In this document: one piece after another, positions 50,356 to 58,639 of the stretch
How the letters are laid out: the number at the start of each line of letters is the position of its first letter
Numbering within the stretch: the stretch's first letter is position 1
NCBI GenBank assembly: GCA_964461715.1
Contig: CAYWVR010000015.1
Location: forward strand, 1 to 64,000
DNA from: CAYWVR01 sp964461715
GTDB lineage: Bacteria > Planctomycetota > Phycisphaerae > FEN-1346
Direction of reading: 5' to 3'
Length of the DNA stretch: 64,000 nt
Position numbers and translations under genes: made by a program
Notes under the pieces: generated by a model
What the model saw: only the letters and a program-made list of their open reading frames with translations
The model's database searches: none
What the model was told of the DNA's origin: nothing

Positions 50356-51879
50356 TCAACTGCCGCCGCGCCCGCGATGGTCGCGGTCGAGGGCCATGTT
50401 GATCCAGCTCGAGGTTCCTTCGAGAGACGGGTCCTTGGGGGGAACGAAGGTGTCGAGGAGGGCGTCGAGGTTGCCGGCGGCCTTGGCGCGGCGATAGACC
50501 TCGACCCAGGCGCACTCGCGGCCGGGACGGCCCTCGCAATCGCCTTCCGGCGTCGATCCGCCGCACGGACCGTTCGGCAGCTTCTTGGCGCACTCGTGCT
50601 GGATGCAGACGTAGCGGGTCTCCGGCAGCGTGCACGAGCCGCACCCCTCGCATCCGACGAGGGGCCACTTGCCCATCCGTTCCAGGAGGTACGCGAGCCT
50701 GGCCGTCCCGCGCGACCGCCCCGCCCGGGCCGCCAGCCGGCGGGCCCACCCGCCGGGCTCCATGGCGCGGCCGAAGAAGACGTCGTGGACGAGGTCCATG
50801 AAGCGGTACATGAGAGGCTTCGCGCCGGGCAGGGACCGGTCGGCGAGACGGTCGGAGTTGAGGCCTTCCGGACCCCGCTCCAAGAGGCGGAATACCCCGT
50901 CCGGGGCCATGCGGCAGGGCCGACCGTCTTCGAGCCGCCAGAGCTCCCGCCACCGGTGCCACCACGTCTCGATGCCGCCCCCGGCCGCCTCGATCTGGTC
51001 CACGAGATTCAGCAGGTCGCGGAGGGCCCCGGGGGTCTTGAAGCCGCCGACGTACATGCCGCCGTAGCCGAATGCGCGGGCCAGCAGGACGTGCAAGGCC
51101 AGCATCTCCTGCCGCATGGCCTTGCCCTTGTCGGGAGTGCGGGCCATCTCCTCCATCCTCCGGACCATGTCGGGGGTGAAGTCGACCCCCGCCACCTTCC
51201 CTGCCGCCGCGAACCGCGCAAAGCCTGGCGTCGGCCAGTAGGTTGCCGCCACAAGGGGCGTCTGGAGGCCCTCGCGGCGGGCCCAGAGGGGCAGCTCCTG
51301 GCACCGCGCCAGGTCGAAGCCCACTTGGTTGAAGACCGCGGCGGCCCCCTCGCGGAGCTTCGCCCGCAGCTTCAGGTACTGCATCATCTGCTGCGGCTCG
51401 GTGGGCTTGAAGCTCGAGACCGCCGCCGCCACCACGAAACGCGGGTCCGTCTCGCGCGCCAGGCGAATGGCCTGGACCGAGTCGACGTACCCGGCGGGGG
51501 CGGCCTCGATGGGCTCCGGAAGGTCGACGCGGGGCACGTCGCCGGTGACGAGAAGGACGTTCCAGAGTCCCCGCTCGGCGCACCGTTCGAGTTCGCAGCG
51601 GAGGGCGGCTTCCGTGCGGTCCTTGCCCGCGAGGTGTACCAGCGGCGTCTTGCCGCTCGCCTCGGCCGCCCGGGCCGCCAGGTCGACCGGATCGTGGGCC
51701 GTCATCGTCGGGACGCGGTCGGTGACGGCGATGGCGGCGACGCGGGGATCGGCCCCGGCGAACTCGGCCAGGGCATCGAGGGGATCGGCCGGCTCGGAGC
51801 GGTCCGGCGCGGCGTACTCGAGGGTGACGGCGAAGCGTTCGGTGGCGAGCGATTCGGCCAATGTGTTGTGCGTCGACAT
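50356..51879 (-). CDS. Methylenetetrahydrofolate reductase with MTHFR_C zinc domain
   Basis: The 507-residue protein has an N-terminal MetF-like flavin TIM barrel (about 10-300; ERFAVTLEYAAPDR, LLVTGDVPR, FNQVGFDL). Its C-terminal cysteine-rich domain (about 410-480) begins GCEGCGSCTLPETRYVC and continues through several Cys pairs, matching the MTHFR_C domain found with methyl-branch Wood-Ljungdahl enzymes. It reduces methylene-THF to methyl-THF. It follows the methyltransferase gene by 39 bases on the same strand. No carbon monoxide dehydrogenase genes are in the window. Confidence 0.85.
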   Translation of the reverse strand: MSTHNTLAESLATERFAVTLEYAAPDRSEPADPLDALAEFAGADPRVAAIAVTDRVPTMTAHDPVDLAARAAEASGKTPLVHLAGKDRTEAALRCELERCAERGLWNVLLVTGDVPRVDLPEPIEAAPAGYVDSVQAIRLARETDPRFVVAAAVSSFKPTEPQQMMQYLKLRAKLREGAAAVFNQVGFDLARCQELPLWARREGLQTPLVAATYWPTPGFARFAAAGKVAGVDFTPDMVRRMEEMARTPDKGKAMRQEMLALHVLLARAFGYGGMYVGGFKTPGALRDLLNLVDQIEAAGGGIETWWHRWRELWRLEDGRPCRMAPDGVFRLLERGPEGLNSDRLADRSLPGAKPLMYRFMDLVHDVFFGRAMEPGGWARRLAARAGRSRGTARLAYLLERMGKWPLVGCEGCGSCTLPETRYVCIQHECAKKLPNGPCGGSTPEGDCEGRPGRECAWVEVYRRAKAAGNLDALLDTFVPPKDPSLEGTSSWINMALDRDHRGRGGS

Positions 51880-51918
51880 CGTGTCTCTGTTCGATGTAAG
51901 CTCATTCTGGGTAAGGGG

Positions 51919-52713
51919 TTAGAGGCTTCCGTCGCGCTCGGCCGACATGTAGGCCATGCCCATGGGGTCGCGGCCGAGGACAACCTCGGCAGCCCGCACC
52001 AGGGCCATCGTGCCCTCGACCGTCGGATCGATGATGACCGAGTCCATGCCGTGGACCATGGCCATCATGAGGTACGCCTGGTTGATCCAGCGGCGTTTGG
52101 GGAGGCCGTAGCTGGCGTTGGAGAGGCCGCCGGTGATGTGGATTTCGGGCCACGTGGCCCGAATCCATCGGAGGGCCTCCAGGACGTCCAGGCCCGCCCG
52201 TTCCTCGGTGTACAGGGTCAGGAAAGCCGGGTCGAGGTAAATCTCGTCGGGCGACTTGCCGGCGTCGTCCATCAGGGCCGTGACGAGCTGTTCGGCCCGC
52301 CGCTTGCGGTCGTCGACCCCCTTGGGGACGCCCTCATCGCTCATCAGGAGGGCCACCACGCCGCATTCGTGCTCCGCGACGAGGTCCAGATACGTCGCCA
52401 TCCGCTCCCGCTCCAGCGTGATGGAGTTGACGAGGGGCTTGGTCCTGGCGAGCCGCTTGAGAGCCGCCCGGACAACCTCGGGACTTGAGCTGTCGACGGA
52501 GACGGGCGCGGGGGTCGTCTCCTGGACCAGATCCAGGAGCCAGTCCATGACCTCGGCCTCGCGGGTCGGGTGGCCGCCGTTGACGTCCAGGTAATCGGCT
52601 CCCGCGTTGACCTGTTCCAGGGCCAGGCCGCGGATGAAGGCGTCGTCGCCCGTCTCGATGGCCGCGGCGACGGCCTTGCGGGTGGCGTTGATTTTCTCTC
52701 CGATGACGATCAT
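51919..52713 (-). CDS. Methyltetrahydrofolate-corrinoid methyltransferase-like (pterin-binding)
   Basis: The 264-residue barrel matches the pterin-binding methyltransferase family (AcsE, MtrH and the MetH methyl-THF domain). It has MIVIGEKINATRK at the start, AGADYLDVNGG near residue 37, SVDSSSPEVVRAAL near 72, and the ITGGLSNASYGLP segment near 196. Such enzymes move the methyl group of methyl-THF to a corrinoid protein or the reverse. No corrinoid-binding protein gene is adjacent. It is the first gene of a pair with the reductase. Confidence 0.87.
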   Translation of the reverse strand: MIVIGEKINATRKAVAAAIETGDDAFIRGLALEQVNAGADYLDVNGGHPTREAEVMDWLLDLVQETTPAPVSVDSSSPEVVRAALKRLARTKPLVNSITLERERMATYLDLVAEHECGVVALLMSDEGVPKGVDDRKRRAEQLVTALMDDAGKSPDEIYLDPAFLTLYTEERAGLDVLEALRWIRATWPEIHITGGLSNASYGLPKRRWINQAYLMMAMVHGMDSVIIDPTVEGTMALVRAAEVVLGRDPMGMAYMSAERDGSL

Positions 52714-52743
52714 GGGCGTCTCCTTGCGGTTTCGGGCCGTGGG

Positions 52744-52771
52744 ATTATAGTCCGGCGGCGTGGCGGGTGCA
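52744..52771 (-). promoter_or_regulatory. Possible promoter of the methyl-THF pair
   Basis: A perfect TATAAT on the minus strand (52749-52744) lies 30 bases before the methyltransferase ATG. The -35 candidate TGCACC (52771-52766) is poor, with a 16-base spacer. Confidence 0.42.
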
Positions 52772-52782
52772 CGGCTTTTCGC

Positions 52783-52810
52783 TTTACTTCGCGCCGCTTT
52801 GACCTAGCAT
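52783..52810 (+). promoter_or_regulatory. Possible promoter of the sugar isomerase gene
   Basis: TTTACT (52783-52788) and TAGCAT (52805-52810) are 16 bases apart, 40 bases before the ATG at 52850. Confidence 0.42.
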
Positions 52811-52849
52811 GGCCGCCTCCATCGCCGCCGCGGTCGAAAGGGAAATGCG

Positions 52850-53608
52850 ATGATCGACGTCGCCGCCGAACTGGGTGTTCAGAGCTACTGTTTCCGCCAT
52901 TTCAAGGATCACGCCGAGGTGGCCGCAAAGGTCAAGGCGTGCGGCCTGGCCCGCATCGAGCTGTGTGGGGCCCACGTGGATTTCTCGAAGCCGGAGACCT
53001 TTGCGTCGGTCCTGGCGGCGTATCGCGAGGCGGGTGTCGCGGTGCCCTCGATCGGCGTCTGCCGCATCGGGGCCGACGAAGCCGCCGCCCGCGGGGCCTT
53101 CGAGTTCGCCCGGCAGGCGGACGCCGCGCTCATCGCCGTCGATTTCGTCCTGGACGAGGTCCCGGAGGCTTATCGCGTGGCCGAGCGGCTGGCCGAGGAG
53201 TACGACGTGCGCCTCGGCATCCACAACCACGGGGGGCGGCACTGGCTGGGCAATCCGGCCATGATCGACCACGTCCTTGCCCACTCCGACGATCGGCTGG
53301 GCCTTTGCCTGGACACCGCCTGGGCCCTCGACGCGGGGGCCGATCCGGTCGCCATGGTCGAGCGGTTCGGACCGCGGCTCTACGGCGTCCATTTCAAGGA
53401 CTTCGTCTTCGACCGGGCACGAAGGCCCGAGGACGTGGTCGTGGGGACGGGGAACCTGGCCCTGGAGCGGCTGCGGGAGGCCTTGGAAAAGGCCGATTTC
53501 GCGGGTGCGGCGGTCCTGGAGTACGAGGGCGACGTCGAGAACCCGGTCCCCGCCCTTACGAAGTGCGTCGACGCGATCCGCGACGCCATGGCCGCGGGCG
53601 GAGCATAA
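52850..53608 (+). CDS. Sugar phosphate isomerase/epimerase family (xylose-isomerase-like barrel)
   Basis: The 252-residue TIM barrel belongs to the AP-endonuclease-2/xylose-isomerase-like family. Metal ligands are visible as glutamate in ARIELCGAHVD near residue 42, histidine in LGIHNHGG near 125, aspartate in LDTAWALDAG near 157 and histidine in GVHFKDF near 182. IolE, hydroxypyruvate isomerase and 3-keto-sugar-processing proteins share this fold. The substrate is unknown, but the carbohydrate context fits. Its 3' end overlaps the convergent PEP-CTERM gene by 53 bases. Confidence 0.88.
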   Translation: MIDVAAELGVQSYCFRHFKDHAEVAAKVKACGLARIELCGAHVDFSKPETFASVLAAYREAGVAVPSIGVCRIGADEAAARGAFEFARQADAALIAVDFVLDEVPEAYRVAERLAEEYDVRLGIHNHGGRHWLGNPAMIDHVLAHSDDRLGLCLDTAWALDAGADPVAMVERFGPRLYGVHFKDFVFDRARRPEDVVVGTGNLALERLREALEKADFAGAAVLEYEGDVENPVPALTKCVDAIRDAMAAGGA

Positions 53609-54659
53609 AGGCCCCCATGCTCCCCACGAGCAGCAGGCCGATCGTCCCCGGCTCGGGAATGGGCTGTCCCATGCCCGGCAGGCCCGTACCGGCCCCCAGG
53701 ACCTCCGTGTCGCGGCCCAGCCACAGGTTTCCTTCGCTCTGGATCCATCCGTCGATGACGCTGTCGCGGTCGACCTGGAGGCCGGCCAGGGTCAGGAAGG
53801 AGGCGTCGGCTTCGGTCGCGCGGCCCAGGTAGACCGATCCGCCCGCGTGGAACGTGACGGCCCCGTCGCCGATCCGCTCGATACGCACTCCGCGGTCCGT
53901 TGAGAGGGTCCCCGCCACGTTCACGACGACGTCCCCGGCGGCCGTATCGATGACGAGGGTCGAATCCCGGCCCACCCACAAGGAATCCAGTGCGTACGTC
54001 CCGGTGGCCAGTCTGACCGTGGCGTCGCGGTCGACGCTGACGCGCCCGTAAGCGGCCGGGTCGAGGGCCGTATCCGTGCCGCGCCCGCGATATTCGCTCC
54101 CCTGGCCCGTCGGGGCGAGGGTCGGGGCGTGGCGGAAGGCCGGGTCCCACGTATCGACGGAATGGATTCCCGGCCCGAGGGTCCCCCCGACGGTGGCCCG
54201 CGAGTCGACCCAGAACCCGGTCCCGTAGCTCGCGTCGCCGCCGATGACGGTGTCGCGGTCCACGTCCAGGCGTGTGCCGGCGACCACGTGCCCGTCGACC
54301 CGGACGTCGCGGGCGAGGCCCACGGAGCCCGTCGAGTGGATCGAATCGACGTGGGCGTCGCGGTCGAACCAGACCGGCCCGCCCGCCACGACGGGCCCGC
54401 CGAGGACGATGCCCTGGTCGCCTCCCACCCCAGCCCTCGAGAGCAACCCGTCGGTGATTCCGGTCCCGGCGCCGAGCCAGACGGCGTCCAAGGCCCCGGC
54501 GACACCTTCCACCGACACCCCCGCGTCGGTCGAGAGACGTCCGCCCGAGAGGACCGCGAACGAGGAGGCGGCGGGCTGCCAGACGCCGGCCTCGGCCGAG
54601 GCGGCGGCCAGCAGGACGGTGGCGGCGACGAGGGCGTGGGGGGCGATTCGCTTCGGCAT
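53556..54659 (-). CDS. PEP-CTERM protein with repetitive beta-helix-like body
   Basis: The 367-residue exported protein has a Sec signal (cut after ASAEA). The body has repeating segments of the type LDVDRDTVIGGDA, VSVDRDATVRL and LWVGRDSTLVID, spaced as in a beta-helix or polymer-like adhesin. The C-terminal PEP-CTERM tag (PIPEPGTIGLLLVGSMGAF, then basic residues) is present. The tag is followed by an unusually long basic tail of about 16 residues, encoded in the overlap with the convergent gene. Probably an exosortase substrate on the cell surface. Confidence 0.82.
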   Translation of the reverse strand: MPKRIAPHALVAATVLLAAASAEAGVWQPAASSFAVLSGGRLSTDAGVSVEGVAGALDAVWLGAGTGITDGLLSRAGVGGDQGIVLGGPVVAGGPVWFDRDAHVDSIHSTGSVGLARDVRVDGHVVAGTRLDVDRDTVIGGDASYGTGFWVDSRATVGGTLGPGIHSVDTWDPAFRHAPTLAPTGQGSEYRGRGTDTALDPAAYGRVSVDRDATVRLATGTYALDSLWVGRDSTLVIDTAAGDVVVNVAGTLSTDRGVRIERIGDGAVTFHAGGSVYLGRATEADASFLTLAGLQVDRDSVIDGWIQSEGNLWLGRDTEVLGAGTGLPGMGQPIPEPGTIGLLLVGSMGAFMLRPRPWRRGSRRRTS

Positions 54660-54997
54660 CGGGCTTTCCTCTCTTCTCCGGCAGGCCGCCCGGTCCCCAT
54701 AGCACAGGGCCCGCAGCGAGTGCGGGCCGGGGGGAATGGGTGGCCTTCGATCGGCCGTTCTGTGCTTACCTTTGAGCATAAGCGCATTCGGGACCGAGGC
54801 AAACGGAAGCCGCCGATGAAGCAGGGGATGGCCCGTAAGATGTTGTTCAGAATAGACTTACGCGACGCCTGAGGGGTCGCGTTTGTCGGCCCGGCGTGCG
54901 CTCAAGTCCCCGAAAACGCCGGAAAAAAGGGGGGCGCGCCGCTGGTCCCGGCCCCGCCGGGGCGCCTACAATCCCGGACCGAAAGGAGACCGCAGCC
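54660..54997. other. Intergenic region before the Cys-rich small protein
   Basis: Contains a perfect eight-pair hairpin (54708-54715 with 54721-54728) in the leader of the PEP-CTERM gene. A GTAAG/CTTAC inverted repeat lies near 54836-54862. TACAAT at 54967-54972 may be the -10 of the small protein's promoter (no good -35), and an AAAGGAG ribosome site is at 54982-54988. No gene was seen. Confidence 0.5.
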
Positions 54998-55225
54998 ATG
55001 GACGAGCCGACCCGAACCGATCCCTGTGTCGCCGGGCCCCCGAAGAAGCACCCGTGCCCCGATTGTCGCATGTGCCAGGGGTGCTCCGACCGCCGGTGCA
55101 ACCTCTGCCGGGGATGGTTGGTCGGCTCGCGTGGGCAGGAAACGCCCGCCGGGGGCCAGGAAGACGTCCGAGGCCCCCCTTCGGCGCAAAGAAGACGGGT
55201 CGGCCGGCCAGGCCGTCCCGTGTAG
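54998..55225 (+). CDS. Small cysteine-rich, probably metal-binding protein
   Basis: The 75-residue protein has a compact core with six cysteines at 20, 23, 26, 29, 34 and 37 (C-x2-C-x2-C-x2-C-x4-C-x2-C) and another at 10. The C-terminal part is proline-, arginine- and glycine-rich and looks disordered. Cysteine density suggests one or two zinc ions or an iron-sulfur cluster. The AAAGGAG site before the ATG supports translation. I have an impression of similar CPDCRxCQ proteins in other bacteria but no assigned function. Confidence 0.65.
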   Translation: MDEPTRTDPCVAGPPKKHPCPDCRMCQGCSDRRCNLCRGWLVGSRGQETPAGGQEDVRGPPSAQRRRVGRPGRPV

Positions 55226-55401
55226 GATTCACCTTGGGTTAGCCTGTTCGCTCTGGCGGGCGTGGCCTTGCCCCGACGTCCCCCGGCCCGCACCGGCACC
55301 GCTCACCGGCCTCCCGGCCCCGACATGAGCATCAACGACAGAAAGACGGCTTCCAGGGCCGAGCCCCAACGGGACCCCGTTCATCCCCTTTCCGGACGTG
55401 A

Positions 55402-55608
55402 TCAATCCGGGTGAGCGAACCGCGTGTTCGCCCGTCCCGGCCGCGCCAGGTCCGGGGCGAACAGGTCCTCCGGCTCCAGCGGGACCAGCGTCCCGCACTG
55501 GCTGCACCGGACCCGTTCGTGGTCGTGGATCTGGTCCAGGGTGACCGTCAGTTCGCTCGAGCACATGGGACAGCTTGCCGGCACCAGCACATTGAACCGC
55601 CGCTGCAT
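55402..55608 (-). CDS. Small zinc-ribbon protein
   Basis: The 68-residue protein has a CPMC / CSQC pair (cysteines 13, 16, 35 and 38), the pattern of a zinc ribbon as in MJ0042-type or regulatory-protein finger domains. It lacks other domains. ATG at 55608 is chosen because it precedes the ribbon closely; an in-frame start 11 codons upstream exists. It may bind nucleic acid or protein. It is transcribed away from pheT. Confidence 0.68.
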   Translation of the reverse strand: MQRRFNVLVPASCPMCSSELTVTLDQIHDHERVRCSQCGTLVPLEPEDLFAPDLARPGRANTRFAHPD

Positions 55609-55773
55609 GGCAGGACCCTTTCCCCCCAGCGATGCTCGCACCCCTCAGACCTGTACCCCTCAAACTACCGCGCCGGCCCGGCCCGTGCAAGAAAAAGCCC
55701 GGCCCGAAACGTCGACGGGCGTCCGACCCCGGACCGCGCCCGCCCCCCCCGCCCGCTTGGCGCGCTATTGTTG

Positions 55774-55802
55774 TTGCCGCGCGGCGCATGGACCCCTATA
55801 AT
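55774..55802 (+). promoter_or_regulatory. Promoter of pheT
   Basis: TTGCCG (55774-55779) and a perfect TATAAT (55797-55802) are 17 bases apart, with a leader of about 30 bases to the ATG at 55839. It suggests that pheT is transcribed on its own, without pheS. Confidence 0.7.
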
Positions 55803-55838
55803 CCCGCTTTCGATTCCACCAGAGCAGGGACAAGGGCG

Positions 55839-57851
55839 ATGAACGTCTCGTACGAGTGGCTGCGCGAGTACGTCCGGACCGACCTTCCGCCGGCCGAGGT
55901 CGCCGACGTCCTCACGCGCATCGGCCTGAACGTCGACGCCATGGCCGAACGGCCGGGCGGCGACGTCTGCTTCGACGTCGAGGTCACCAGCAATCGGCCC
56001 GACTGTCTCGGCCACGTCGGCGTGGCCCGCGAGCTGGCCGCGGCGCTGGAGACCGAGCTGGTTCTTCCGGAGATCGATCTCTCGGAAGGCGACGAGGCCG
56101 CCGAAGACCTCTGCGCCGTCGAAGTGGCCGAGCCCGACCTTTGCCCGCTCTACACCGCCCGCGTCATTCGCGGCGTCCGGCCCGGCGAAAGCCCCGACTG
56201 GATGAAGGCCCGGCTCGAAGCGGTCGGGGTGCGGCCGGTCGCAAATATTGTCGATGTGACGAACTATGTGATGATGGAGATCGGCCAGCCGCTCCACAGC
56301 TTCGACTATGCCCCCCTGGCCGAGCACCGCATCGTCGTCCGCCGCGCGCGAAAGGGCGAGCACTTCGTCGCCATCGACCATTCCGAGCACACCCTCTCGA
56401 CGGAGCGGCTCGTCATCGCCGACGGCCGGCGCGCGGTGGCCCTGGCCGGGGTGATGGGCGGCGTGGAGACCGAGATCGGCCGCGGCACCCGCGACGTCCT
56501 CATGGAGGCCGCCGTCTTCGATCCCCTCTCGGTCCGCACGACCGCCCGGGCCCTCGCCATGGGCAGCGAATCGAGCTACCGTTTCGAACGCCGCGTCGAT
56601 CCCCACTGGACCGACTGGGCCGCCCGACGCGCGTGCGCCCTGGTGACCCGGGTGGCGGGCGGGACGGTGGCGCGAGGCGTGGTGGTCGACGGCAAACCCT
56701 TGCCGGAGCCGCGCGAGGTCGAGATGCGCCTCGCGCGGCTCCCCGTGATGCTCGGCATCGACGTGCCCGCGGAAGCCGCCGCCGCGATCCTCGCGCGGCT
56801 GGAGTGCGAGATTCTCGAGACCACCGGCGAGCGGCTCCGTGTCCGCGTCCCCTCGCACCGGCCCGACCTCGAGCGCGAAGTGGACCTGGTGGAGGAGGTT
56901 GCGCGGCACTGGGGGTACGACAAGGTCCCGGAGTCGGACCACATCCGCATCACCTATGCCGCGCCGAGCCGGGCCGAGCGGGTCCGCAGGCTTCTGGACG
57001 AGGTCCTGACCGCTGCCGGCTACTGTGAGGCCGTCACGTTCAGTTTCACCTCGGCCGAGAAGGCGACGCGCCTCGCGCCGAAGACCGACGGTGAGCCGCT
57101 CGCCCTTCGCGGGGCGCCGCTCGTGCTGCGCCAGTCGGTCCTGCCGGGTCTGATGGACTCGATGCGCGTCAATCGCAACGCGGGGCACACCGAGGTCCGC
57201 CTTTTCGAGGTTGCCCGCCGCTTCCTCCCGCAGCCCGGCGCCGACCTGCCGCACGAGGACCCGATGCTCGGTCTCGTCTCCACCGACGGGTTCGAGGCGG
57301 TCAAGGGCGTGGTGGAGGCGCTGCTTCGGCGGTTGCGGATCGCCGGGCGGGCCGGGTTCCGGCCGCTGGGGGACCGTCGCGCGGACCTCGATGAGGCGGA
57401 GGCGGCCCAGATCGTGCTCGACGATATGCCGATCGGGGTCCTCGGCCGCGCGACCGCCGAGGCCGCCGGGGTGTTCGATCTGGCCGAGCCGCCCGTCGTC
57501 GCGGAGCTGGTGATGGAGCGGCTGCGGGAGGCGGCCGACCTTTCGCCCACGTACGAGCCGCTGCCCCAGTTCCCGCCCATCACGCGGGACCTCGCGCTGG
57601 TGGTCGACGAGGAGACCCGATGGGAGGCCATCGTCAAGGCCGTCCGCGGCGCCGGCATCCCGGAGGTCGAGTCCATCGAGCCGCTCGACGTCTATCGCGG
57701 CAGCCAGGTGCCCGCCGGCAAGAAGAGCGTCGCCTGCCGCCTCGTCCTCCGCCGCTCAAGCGGCACGCTTACCCACGACGAAGCCGACGCCATGGTCTCG
57801 AAGCTTCTTTCGTCCCTCGCCGCCACCGTCGGCGCGACGCTCCGGAGCTGA
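55839..57851 (+). CDS. pheT: Phenylalanyl-tRNA synthetase beta subunit lacking the tRNA-binding OB domain
   Basis: The 670-residue protein covers the B1 start (MNVSYEWLREYV), the B3/B4 editing region (DVTNYVMMEIGQPLHSFDY near 145), the B5 domain (about 290-365), the catalytic-like core (about 375-575) and the C-terminal FDX-ACB anticodon-binding domain. Compared with the usual ~800 residues, the EMAP-like tRNA-binding domain between about residues 40 and 150 of E. coli PheT is missing; the sequence passes straight to FDVEVTSNRPDCLG. pheS is not adjacent. Confidence 0.95.
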   Translation: MNVSYEWLREYVRTDLPPAEVADVLTRIGLNVDAMAERPGGDVCFDVEVTSNRPDCLGHVGVARELAAALETELVLPEIDLSEGDEAAEDLCAVEVAEPDLCPLYTARVIRGVRPGESPDWMKARLEAVGVRPVANIVDVTNYVMMEIGQPLHSFDYAPLAEHRIVVRRARKGEHFVAIDHSEHTLSTERLVIADGRRAVALAGVMGGVETEIGRGTRDVLMEAAVFDPLSVRTTARALAMGSESSYRFERRVDPHWTDWAARRACALVTRVAGGTVARGVVVDGKPLPEPREVEMRLARLPVMLGIDVPAEAAAAILARLECEILETTGERLRVRVPSHRPDLEREVDLVEEVARHWGYDKVPESDHIRITYAAPSRAERVRRLLDEVLTAAGYCEAVTFSFTSAEKATRLAPKTDGEPLALRGAPLVLRQSVLPGLMDSMRVNRNAGHTEVRLFEVARRFLPQPGADLPHEDPMLGLVSTDGFEAVKGVVEALLRRLRIAGRAGFRPLGDRRADLDEAEAAQIVLDDMPIGVLGRATAEAAGVFDLAEPPVVAELVMERLREAADLSPTYEPLPQFPPITRDLALVVDEETRWEAIVKAVRGAGIPEVESIEPLDVYRGSQVPAGKKSVACRLVLRRSSGTLTHDEADAMVSKLLSSLAATVGATLRS

Positions 57852-57913
57852 CCGTTCGATCCGGCGCGCTTCTCTGACGACGCGGGTTGCTTGGCGCCCT
57901 GTGGGGACGCCCT

Positions 57914-58639
57914 CTACCTGTTCCCGAAGCGGTCCCGGTACAGGCCGCACAGGGCTTGGATGAAGGCATCGTAGTGCAGGGGATCGCCGACGGGGGGGGC
58001 GGGGGGCCGCGTCGCGAAGTGCGTCTCGGCCAGGTGAACATTGTCCATCTCGACCACGATGACGGCCTTGGCGTCGAGGCCGATCCCGTCGGGCGTGGAC
58101 CGCTGGGCGATGCTCCGCATCTGGGCGACGCAATGCTCCAACCGTTTGCGCGGGTCGGCGTGCTCGGTGAGTTCCTTGCGTAGCGGCGACCTGAACCGGG
58201 CCGCCTGATTCACCACGAACACGCCGCCGGCGATGGCGCGGGCGTGGTAGCGGTGGACGTGCTCGTGATGGGCCTCAAGATCGCGCTTGCGATTGCGGAC
58301 GGCCTTCTGGTGCTCGGTCATGATGCTCTTGAGCTCGACGGCCGCCTCGACGGTCGAGGGGAGCGTGCGTCGGATGGGCGTGTCGGCCGGGGGCGGCTCG
58401 ACCCGCGGCGGCGGCGCGCCGAGGACCAGGTCCACGTTCCAGTCGGATGTCCCCACGTTGATCGTGAAGTTGAGGTCGTAGACGAGGCGCCCCGCGCGGG
58501 CCTTCGCCGCCATGGCCGGACACGTGGCCATCAGGTCGCCGACGATGGCTTCGGCCAAGGCGTTCGAATGCTTGTCGGAGCGCGGGTGATACCCCTCGCG
58601 CACGAGATGGTCGAGGAAGGACTCAGGATTCGGGGTCAT
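57914..58639 (-). CDS. Putative type II restriction endonuclease
   Basis: The 241-residue protein shows a PD-(D/E)xK-like arrangement: Asp70 in WNVDLVLG and Glu102-x-Lys104 in AAVELKS, on predicted neighbouring strands. It has no similarity that I can name. The adjacent, 17-base-overlapping DNA methyltransferase on the same strand makes a restriction enzyme the best explanation. Recognition sequence unknown. Its length fits small type IIP enzymes. Confidence 0.68.
   Translation of the reverse strand: MTPNPESFLDHLVREGYHPRSDKHSNALAEAIVGDLMATCPAMAAKARAGRLVYDLNFTINVGTSDWNVDLVLGAPPPRVEPPPADTPIRRTLPSTVEAAVELKSIMTEHQKAVRNRKRDLEAHHEHVHRYHARAIAGGVFVVNQAARFRSPLRKELTEHADPRKRLEHCVAQMRSIAQRSTPDGIGLDAKAVIVVEMDNVHLAETHFATRPPAPPVGDPLHYDAFIQALCGLYRDRFGNR

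Noticed and set aside
48805..52488. Long plus-strand open frame across the protease-like lipoprotein and methyl-THF genes
   Set aside because: Out of frame with the real lipoprotein gene and antisense to the reductase; translation is arginine-, glycine- and proline-rich noise.
54862..54890. Hairpin CGCGAC/GTCGCG with short T run as a terminator
   Set aside because: Only six pairs with a nine-base loop and no plus-strand gene upstream to terminate.
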